Assembly (NCBI GenBank): GCA_965658725.1
Contig: CBFHUI010000091.1
Location: 1 to 10,229, forward strand
Direction of reading: 5' to 3'
DNA: 10,229 bases
Origin: UBA7985 sp965658725
Lineage (GTDB): Bacteria > Pseudomonadota > Alphaproteobacteria > UBA7985
The notes beneath the pieces were generated by a model. It saw only the letters and a program-made list of their open reading frames with translations, searched no databases and was not told the origin of the DNA. The stretch's first letter is position 1. Each line of letters starts with the position of its first letter. The position numbers were made by a program, and so were the translations under genes. Shown one piece after another: positions 5,023 to 10,229 of the stretch.

Positions 5023-6228
5023 ATGCTCGATACACGCCTTCCCGTCACCGTTTTATCCGGTTTTTTGGGTGCCGGGAAAACAACGCTTCTCAATCGTGTT
5101 CTCAACAACCGTGACGGACGCCGGGTTGCGGTGATTGTCAATGACATGTCCGAGGTCAATATCGACGCCGATCTCGTGCGCGCAGACACAGAACTCAGCC
5201 GGACAGACGAGACCCTTGTTGAAATGTCCAATGGCTGTATCTGCTGCACTTTGCGCGATGATTTGTTGCAGGAGGTAAGCCGGCTCGCCGAGGAAGGTCG
5301 CTTTGACTATCTCCTAATCGAGTCCACGGGCATTTCCGAACCTCTTCCTGTTGCTGCGACCTTTGAATTCCGGGACGAGGCCGGGTCGAGCCTTTCGGAC
5401 GTGGCGCGCTTGGATACGATGGTGACGGTTGTCGATGCGGTGAACTTGCTCAACGACTTTTCCTCCCATGACTTTCTCAGCGCACGGGGCGAAAGCCTGG
5501 GTGACGATGACGACCGGACGCTGGTCAACCTGCTTACTGAGCAGATTGAGTTCGCTGACGTGGTTGTCTTGAACAAAGTCGCTGACGCCGGGCCGGAGCG
5601 GGTTGCCGCGGCCAAGCAGATCATCCGTAGCTTGAACGCAGACGCCCGGATCCTTGAAACCAATCATTCGGACGTGGAAGCAGGCCGCATCCTCGATACC
5701 GGGCTCTTTGATTTCGAGAGAGCGCACGAACACCCCATGTGGGCGAAAGAGCTCTATGGCTTCGCCGATCATGTGCCGGAAACGGAAGAATACGGGGTCA
5801 CGTCCCACGTCTACCGCGCGCGCCGTCCCTTTGTGCCGGAGAAAATTGTCGATTTGCTGAATAGCGCCTTGCCCGGCGTGATCCGGTCCAAGGGTCACTT
5901 TTGGGTCGCGACACGGCCCGAATGGGTGATCGAGTTCTCACTGGCTGGGGCCCTATCGTCGATCAAGCCGCTGGGTCACTGGTGGGCGGTTGTCCCGGAG
6001 GATCGCTGGCCCCAGAGCGGTGGGGGCAGAGCCTACCTTGAAGACAAGTGGGAAGAGCCGTGGGGAGATCGGCGACAGGAAATCGTGTTCATCGGCACGG
6101 GTTACGACTGGCCGGCCCTGCAAGCGCGTTTGGACGCTTGTTTGATCCCCGACACCGGCCTGACCACGCTGGCTGACCTGCCGGATTATCCTGATCCGTT
6201 GCCACACTGGAAGGTCGCGGGCGAATAA
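5023..6228 (+). CDS. COG0523/CobW-family GTP-binding metallochaperone-like protein
   Basis: A 401-residue G3E-family GTPase of the COG0523 group, whose characterised members insert or deliver metals (CobW cobalt, HypB/UreG-related nickel, YeiR/ZigA/ZNG1 zinc). The G1 loop is GFLGAGKTT (13-21). The family metal motif GCICC has Cys72, Cys74 and Cys75. The switch/Walker B-like motif is ESTGISEP (100-107). The G4 region reads NKVAD (184-188), with Asp one position later than NKxD. The C-terminal CobW_C domain starts near 261, and the linker HPMWAKELYGFADHVPETEEYG is typical of the 400-residue subgroup. There is no His-rich metal-storage tail. AGGG lies eight bases before the ATG. It is divergent from the Rrf2 regulator and shares its duplicated repeats, so regulation by that protein rather than Zur is suggested. 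The metal served cannot be read from sequence alone. Confidence 0.93.
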   Translation: MLDTRLPVTVLSGFLGAGKTTLLNRVLNNRDGRRVAVIVNDMSEVNIDADLVRADTELSRTDETLVEMSNGCICCTLRDDLLQEVSRLAEEGRFDYLLIESTGISEPLPVAATFEFRDEAGSSLSDVARLDTMVTVVDAVNLLNDFSSHDFLSARGESLGDDDDRTLVNLLTEQIEFADVVVLNKVADAGPERVAAAKQIIRSLNADARILETNHSDVEAGRILDTGLFDFERAHEHPMWAKELYGFADHVPETEEYGVTSHVYRARRPFVPEKIVDLLNSALPGVIRSKGHFWVATRPEWVIEFSLAGALSSIKPLGHWWAVVPEDRWPQSGGGRAYLEDKWEEPWGDRRQEIVFIGTGYDWPALQARLDACLIPDTGLTTLADLPDYPDPLPHWKVAGE

Positions 6229-6405
6229 ATGAGATAAGGCCCTTCACTGTCACAGCGCAGCCGTTCCCTGCGGTCCGTGGGGCCGTCTGCTGCCTGCGCT
6301 TGTATCTGAGAGCCGGAGCTTTTGAACGCGCTCAGGATAGATGGCCAAGCTGACGCGACAGGGCCATAGTGCTCTTGAATGAAACCTTGAGCGACTGTGT
6401 ACGTT

Positions 6406-8076
6406 ATGTCTGATCCGACGTTTCTCGATCAACTCTGTGAAAAGCCCTTTAACCTTGACCCCGGCGCACGCGCTTGGGTCGAGCAGACCTTTGCCCGTTT
6501 GGACGCGGACGCGAAGATCGGGCAGGTCTTTGTCCTCATGTCCCGCGAATTCGACGATGCTCACGTGGACGAAATCGCGCAGTTCCAGCCCGGCGGCCTA
6601 ACCCGGTTCTGCTCAGGCGGGTTCGAGGATGAGCGCGCGATGGTGCAGCGCCTGCAAACCGCAGCTGCCGTGCCCCTGTTGGTCTCTGCCGACCTCGAAG
6701 GGTCCCTGATGAGCCTGCCATTCGGGACAGAAGTGCCGAACCCGCTGGCGCTGGCTGCCGTCGATGACGCCGAGGCAACGCGCGCGGTAGGGACAATCAC
6801 GGCGCAAGAAGCCCGAGCCGTGGGCATCAACTGGTCGTTTACCCCGGTTTTGGACATTAATGCTGCCTTTCAGTCGGCCATCGTCGCCACGCGCAGTTTC
6901 GGCGATGATATCGAGCGCATATCACGGCACGCCGGTGCTATGATTGATGTGCTGCAGGCCAACGGTATCGCTGCAACGGCGAAGCACTGGCCTGGCGAAG
7001 GCTACGACGACCGGGACCAGCACCTTGTAATGACGGTCAACCCGCTCTCGTTAGATGAGTGGCGGGCGAGCTTTGGTCGGCTGTACAGCATGGCGATCGA
7101 GCAGGGCATCAAGTCGATTATGTCAGCCCACATTGCCTTTCCCGCCTACGCCGCACAGTTCGAAGACCCCAGCGACACGCTCGCGGTCCACCGCCCGGCA
7201 ACGCTCAGCAAGTTGCTGAACCAGCGCTTGTTGCGCGAGGAAATGGGGTTCAATGGGTTGGTCGTCTCTGACGCGACGCTGATGGCGGGTTTGACCGAGG
7301 TGTCGCCCCGGTCCGAGCATCTCCCTGAGATCATCGAGAACGGCTGTGACGTGATCCTGTTCTCGCCTGACGTTCAGGCTGACTTTGCCACGCTGAAGCA
7401 GGCGTTGGCCGATGGGCGCCTGTCTCACGCGCGGCTAGATGAGGCTGTCTTGCGGGTGCTGGCGCTCAAGGCGAGTTTGGGGCTGCACCAGCCCGCCTCA
7501 ACCCCTGCGCTCCCTGACCCGAGCGCAGCACGTGCGCTGGCGCAGAGCATCACGCAGCGTGTTCCGACGCTGGTAAAGGACGTGCAAGGCCTTCTACCGC
7601 TCGACGCAAGCAAGCACCGCCGCATCTATCTCTACGGCGGCAGCCGCGTATCGCCGATGACAGGCGCGCAAGAGATGATCCTCGCGCAGCTTTTGGAGGA
7701 AGAAGGCTTTGACGTGCAGGTCCATGATCCTGCGCAACCGGGTCTGGGCCAGTGGGCGCAGAGCGATCTTGTGCTCTACGCTTTCGCTGAAGAAACCCTG
7801 CTCACGCGCGAGCGGATTTTCTTTGATTGGGCCAGAACAACAGGATTTTTCCTATCTGCGATGGAACGCCCCTGGCACCACGTCCCCTGCGCGATGATCT
7901 CCTTTGGCTACCCCTATTATCTCTATGATGCGCCGCGCATGCCGTGCGTGATCAACGCTTACATGGCCACCGATGGTGCGCAGCGGGCGGTGGTTGAGTG
8001 CCTCATGGGGCGCAGTCCGTTTAATCAGACCTCGCCCGTTGACCCCTTCTGCGGGCAGGAAATCGCCCGGTTCTAA
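6406..8076 (+). CDS. Glycoside hydrolase family 3 protein (NagZ/beta-glucosidase-like)
   Basis: A 556-residue two-domain GH3 enzyme without a signal peptide, so probably cytoplasmic. The N-terminal barrel shows SADLEG (94-99, substrate-binding Asp), KHWPGEGYDDRDQH (193-206) and VVSDATLMAG (286-295), where Asp289 is the expected nucleophile. The second motif resembles NagZ KHFPGHGxxxxDSH and keeps the Asp-x-His pair (Asp204, His206) used as acid/base in NagZ-type enzymes, but Glu replaces the His of PGHG. A second domain (about 365-556) ends with GH3_C-like sequence (ISFGYPYYLYDAPR and PVDPFCG), which short NagZ proteins lack. The likely substrate is a beta-N-acetylhexosaminide, possibly from cell-wall recycling, but a beta-glucoside is possible. 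ATG 6406 is preferred to GTG 6397; neither has a strong ribosome binding site. A 177-bp gap separates it from the COG0523 gene. Confidence 0.85.
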   Translation: MSDPTFLDQLCEKPFNLDPGARAWVEQTFARLDADAKIGQVFVLMSREFDDAHVDEIAQFQPGGLTRFCSGGFEDERAMVQRLQTAAAVPLLVSADLEGSLMSLPFGTEVPNPLALAAVDDAEATRAVGTITAQEARAVGINWSFTPVLDINAAFQSAIVATRSFGDDIERISRHAGAMIDVLQANGIAATAKHWPGEGYDDRDQHLVMTVNPLSLDEWRASFGRLYSMAIEQGIKSIMSAHIAFPAYAAQFEDPSDTLAVHRPATLSKLLNQRLLREEMGFNGLVVSDATLMAGLTEVSPRSEHLPEIIENGCDVILFSPDVQADFATLKQALADGRLSHARLDEAVLRVLALKASLGLHQPASTPALPDPSAARALAQSITQRVPTLVKDVQGLLPLDASKHRRIYLYGGSRVSPMTGAQEMILAQLLEEEGFDVQVHDPAQPGLGQWAQSDLVLYAFAEETLLTRERIFFDWARTTGFFLSAMERPWHHVPCAMISFGYPYYLYDAPRMPCVINAYMATDGAQRAVVECLMGRSPFNQTSPVDPFCGQEIARF

Positions 8077-8080
8077 GCAC

Positions 8081-8104
8081 GGGCTCGGCACGTGAACCGA
8101 GCCT
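8081..8104 (+). other. Hairpin after the GH3 gene
   Basis: GGGCTCGG (8081-8088) pairs with CCGAGCCT (8097-8104), eight pairs including one G-U, around an 8-nt loop. It starts four bases after the GH3 stop codon and lies between GH3 and the YCII gene. There is no T run, so it may be an mRNA-stabilising or partial-termination structure rather than a classic terminator. Confidence 0.45.
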
Positions 8105-8139
8105 CGCCAGCGCGGCGGGACCAGAAACAGGAGAGGCCC

Positions 8140-8478
8140 ATGAAGTACTTTCTCGTCATCAATCAGCATCGCCCGGACACACAGGACCAGCGCGCCGAAA
8201 TCCGGGGACTACACGTAGCGTGGATCACCAGTGGCGGTGAGGGCTTGGTTTCCGTGCTGACTGGCGCGCCGACCAAGGCGGTGGATGCGGGTGAAGAGGG
8301 GAACTTCTTTGTGCTCGAAGCCCCCAGCCTCGTCGATGCCGAAGGCTTCGCGCAGGGTGATCCCTTTCGTCGGGCAGGTTTGGTCGGATCGAGCCAGATC
8401 TTGGCCCTGCAAGCCCCCTTCGACCCGGAAGCCATCGCCCAAACGCTCAGCCCCCGGCTCGTCCCGGCGCAGGATTGA
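8140..8478 (+). CDS. YCII-domain (YciI-like) protein
   Basis: A 112-residue small soluble protein of the YCII family, a ferredoxin-like alpha/beta fold. The sequence follows the family pattern: an N-terminal strand MKYFLVI, His25 in RAEIRGLHVAWI, then GxL/G-x-x-GxFFVLEA, and the hallmark DPFRRAGL at 74-81. The conserved His and Asp (His25, Asp74) are the residues usually proposed as an active site. Biochemical roles are unknown for most members; some act in aromatic degradation or sit next to regulators. The ATG at 8140 follows AGGAGA, which decides it over the upstream GTG at 8092. It lies 63 bp after the GH3 gene and may be read from the same transcript. The stop codon leads directly into a large inverted repeat. 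Confidence 0.9.
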   Translation: MKYFLVINQHRPDTQDQRAEIRGLHVAWITSGGEGLVSVLTGAPTKAVDAGEEGNFFVLEAPSLVDAEGFAQGDPFRRAGLVGSSQILALQAPFDPEAIAQTLSPRLVPAQD

Positions 8479-8569
8479 GGACGCGACGGACGGCAGGCCT
8501 GAAAACAAGCAGTGGAGTCGCGTCCTTGCGTTAGGGGCTTGCTGTGTTGCGCGCGACTCTCTGGCCTGC
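8478..8569 (+). promoter_or_regulatory. Structured argC leader with alternative hairpins
   Basis: GGACGCGAC (8479-8487) pairs perfectly with GTCGCGTCC (8517-8525), extended by A8478-T8526. The same central segment, GAGTCGCG (8515-8522), pairs perfectly with CGCGACTC (8552-8559). The two hairpins exclude each other. A further pair, GCAGGCC (8493-8499) with GGCCTGC (8563-8569), is also possible. No T run follows either stem. This looks like a conformational switch before argC or a set of chance GC-rich repeats; no leader peptide or known riboswitch was recognised. Confidence 0.4.
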
Positions 8570-8612
8570 TGCCGCATTTGCCCTTAGATTCCTGAGGAAC
8601 AGGAGGGCGCGC

Positions 8613-9656
8613 ATGTCTTTGAAAATCGCTATCTTCGGCGCTTCGGGCTACACGGGCGCAGAGGCCATCCGGCTGGCGCTGGGGCATCCCGACGTCGAGA
8701 TCGTAGCGCTGACCGGCGAGAGCAAAGCCGGGATGAGCATCGAAACCGTTTACCCGCATCTGGCCGGCCATGGCCTGCCCGCGCTGGTGCGGATCGAGGA
8801 TGTGAGCCTGCAAGGGCTGGACGCCGTTTTCCTCTGCCTGCCGCACGCAACCACACAGCGCGTCGTCAAAGACTTGCGCACCGCTGCGCCGGACCTGCGC
8901 TTGATCGATTTGAGCGCGGATTTCCGCCTGCGGGATGTTGCTGCCTACGAAAGCTGGTACGGCGAACACTTTGCGCCCGAGCATCAGGGCGAAGCGGCGT
9001 ATGGCCTGACCGAGCACTACCGCGTCGCCATCAAAGACGCGCCGATCATCGCTTGTCCCGGCTGCTATCCAACCTCCATTCTCGTGCCGCTGCTGGCGCT
9101 GCAAAACGAAGGCCTGATCGACCCAAGCCGGATCATCGCGGATTCCAAGTCTGGCACCACGGGCGCAGGCCGTAAGTCGAGCGAGGCGCTCAGCCATTCC
9201 GAGGTGTCCGAGGGCTTCCACGCTTACGGGGTTGCCGCACACCGGCACACTGCCGAGTTGGATCAGGAGTTGTCTGCGCGCGCAGGCACCGCTGTCCGGG
9301 CAAGCTTTACCCCGCACCTGATCCCCATGAACCGCGGCATCCTTTCCACGATCTATGGCGAGTTGGCCCCGGGGGTGAGCATCGAGCAGGCACAGGCCGC
9401 CTTGCGCGACTTCGCCGCGCGGGAGCCCTTCGTCATCCACGCCGAAGGCAGCACGCCCGTTGCCACGCGATTCGTCCGCAGCACCAATCGGGTCATGGTT
9501 GACCTGAAAGCGGACCGGCGCGAGGGGTCGTTTATCCTGCTTTCAGCCCTCGATAACCTGACAAAAGGCTCTTCGGGGCAGGCTTTTCAGAATTTTAACG
9601 TGGCTTTCGGGCTGGAGGAGACAACAGGCCTTCACCTTGTGACGGCCTTTCCCTAA
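8613..9656 (+). CDS. argC: N-acetyl-gamma-glutamyl-phosphate reductase
   Basis: ArgC catalyses the NADPH-dependent reduction of N-acetylglutamyl phosphate to N-acetylglutamate semialdehyde, the third step of arginine biosynthesis, in the cytoplasm. The 347-residue product has the nucleotide-binding loop GASGYTG (9-15) and a LCLPHATT segment (74-81). The conserved IDLSADFRL stretch is at 98-106, and the active-site motif CPGCYPTS has catalytic Cys151. KSGTTGAGRK and the HRHTAEL region follow. Length matches the long ArgC type. AGGAGG five bases before ATG 8613 fixes the start; an in-frame extension to GTG 8544 exists but would place this binding site inside the gene. It follows the YCII gene by 134 bp containing the alternative hairpins. 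A short AGGCC/GGCCT stem (9626-9648) followed by TTT lies at its 3' end and could be a weak terminator. Confidence 0.97.
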   Translation: MSLKIAIFGASGYTGAEAIRLALGHPDVEIVALTGESKAGMSIETVYPHLAGHGLPALVRIEDVSLQGLDAVFLCLPHATTQRVVKDLRTAAPDLRLIDLSADFRLRDVAAYESWYGEHFAPEHQGEAAYGLTEHYRVAIKDAPIIACPGCYPTSILVPLLALQNEGLIDPSRIIADSKSGTTGAGRKSSEALSHSEVSEGFHAYGVAAHRHTAELDQELSARAGTAVRASFTPHLIPMNRGILSTIYGELAPGVSIEQAQAALRDFAAREPFVIHAEGSTPVATRFVRSTNRVMVDLKADRREGSFILLSALDNLTKGSSGQAFQNFNVAFGLEETTGLHLVTAFP

Positions 9657-9727
9657 ACCCTTGGTACGAATTCTGCCATTATGGCCGTGCAGATTAAGGC
9701 ATGGATTTAGGGACTGTAGAGTAAGGC

Positions 9728-10229
9728 ATGACGCTTAAGCACTGGCTCACCATCGGAATGCTGGCTGGCACAGCCGCACTGGCCGCGTGCGGCGACCGTC
9801 CCGGCCGGGATGAAGAAGTGCTGTTTGCCAATCCTTACCCCGACCTTGCATCAATCCCTGAAGACAAGCCCCGTTCGCGCGCCGTGTCGCGCCAGACTGC
9901 GCGCCTCTATGATGGGTTTCAGACGCAACCCAACGACCGCGCCGTGATCGCCGCTGACTTTGCCCCGACGCTGGCGCGGCCCGTGCTGCCGCCGCGTGCG
10001 ATTGCCGAGACGCGGGGGGCGGATGAGTTCACCACGCTCACGCTCGACAATGACACCGCAACCGCGCTGCTGATCCGTCAGCAGGAAACCGATGTGTTCT
10101 TTGGCATTGAAGAGCAGATGGCCCAGGACGCCATCCGCCGCGCCCGTGAGGCACAGGAAGAGCGTGAGCGGATTGAAGCGCGGGAAGCGGCACGCGCTGA
10201 GTTTGAAGCCCGTCGCGCGGAACAGCTGA
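9728..10229 (+). CDS. Lipoprotein with charged helical tail, cut by the right edge
   Basis: An open frame from ATG 9728 reaches the window end without a stop, giving the first 167 residues. A signal peptide, MTLKHWLTIG then a hydrophobic stretch, ends in LAAC, so Cys21 would be lipidated and the protein held in a membrane facing the periplasm. Residues 35-48 (NPYPDLASIPEDKP) recall the short PNLxxVP-type motif seen in some alphaproteobacterial envelope proteins; this is from memory and uncertain. From about 128 the sequence becomes a long Ala/Glu/Arg-rich helix, probably coiled coil, still continuing at the edge. I do not recognise the family; a C-terminal domain such as OmpA-like could lie beyond the window. 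The start follows AAGG by one base, which is too close for an ideal site, but no better start keeps the Lys-containing signal. Confidence 0.75.
   Translation, partial: MTLKHWLTIGMLAGTAALAACGDRPGRDEEVLFANPYPDLASIPEDKPRSRAVSRQTARLYDGFQTQPNDRAVIAADFAPTLARPVLPPRAIAETRGADEFTTLTLDNDTATALLIRQQETDVFFGIEEQMAQDAIRRAREAQEERERIEAREAARAEFEARRAEQL

Noticed and set aside
6341..6367. ATGGCC/GGCCAT inverted repeat before the GH3 gene as a regulatory hairpin
   Set aside because: Only six pairs with a 15-nt loop and no T run; expected by chance at this base composition.
8544..8612. Arginine-rich in-frame N-terminal extension of argC as a leader peptide or longer start
   Set aside because: It runs straight into argC with no stop, and two of its Arg codons (AGG AGG) are the ribosome binding site of ATG 8613; the argC N-terminus MSLKIAIFGASGYTG is the normal family start.
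8163..9440. Long minus-strand open frame (425 codons) opposite the YCII and argC genes
   Set aside because: It lies opposite two clearly conserved plus-strand genes, resembles no family, and is the kind of antisense frame that GC-rich coding DNA produces.

Overview
The window looks like a chromosomal segment from an alphaproteobacterium with a fairly GC-rich genome. The pointers are the rplM-rpsI ribosomal protein pair with an Ala/Pro-extended S9, argC further along, Tat- and Lpp-type export signals, and COG0523 and YCII proteins of alphaproteobacterial flavour. The finer placement (Rhodospirillales-like or Rhodobacterales-like) is only a guess.

Layout. Positions 2-550 are the 3' end of an unrecognised gene that enters from the left. 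A promoter (TTGCAG-N16-TATAAT) overlaps its stop codon and feeds a leader of about 140 nt with hairpins, then rplM (714-1175) and rpsI (1193-1693), closed by a very clear intrinsic terminator (1734-1764). Next comes a 262-base stretch (1765-2026) without a convincing gene. It holds a tandem 11-bp repeat that forms a GAAC-N7-GAAC (LexA-like) site and a perfect 16-bp palindrome. Then follow a lipoprotein with SGNH-hydrolase-like motifs (2027-2920) and a Tat-exported CueO-type multicopper oxidase (2989-4482). The oxidase converges on a minus-strand Rrf2-family regulator (4513-4923). Divergent from the regulator is a COG0523/CobW-family GTPase (5023-6228); between the two lie duplicated operator-like repeats. 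A family 3 glycoside hydrolase (6406-8076), a YCII-domain protein (8140-8478) and argC (8613-9656) follow on the plus strand. A second lipoprotein with a charged helical tail (9728 onward) runs off the right edge.

How the genes may work together. The ribosomal pair is one operon. The SGNH lipoprotein and the multicopper oxidase are close enough to share a transcript and both act outside the cytoplasm. The multicopper oxidase, the Rrf2 regulator and the COG0523 metallochaperone-like GTPase suggest a small accessory metal or redox stress block placed between housekeeping genes; that link is inference from adjacency. GH3, YCII and argC are co-directional but separated by intergenic hairpins. The argC leader carries segments that could form mutually exclusive hairpins.

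I see no tRNA, rRNA, CRISPR array, insertion sequence or phage gene. No clearly novel multi-gene system stands out. The most interesting signals are regulatory: the rrf2/COG0523 divergent operator, the argC leader, the rplM promoter palindrome and the LexA-like box.
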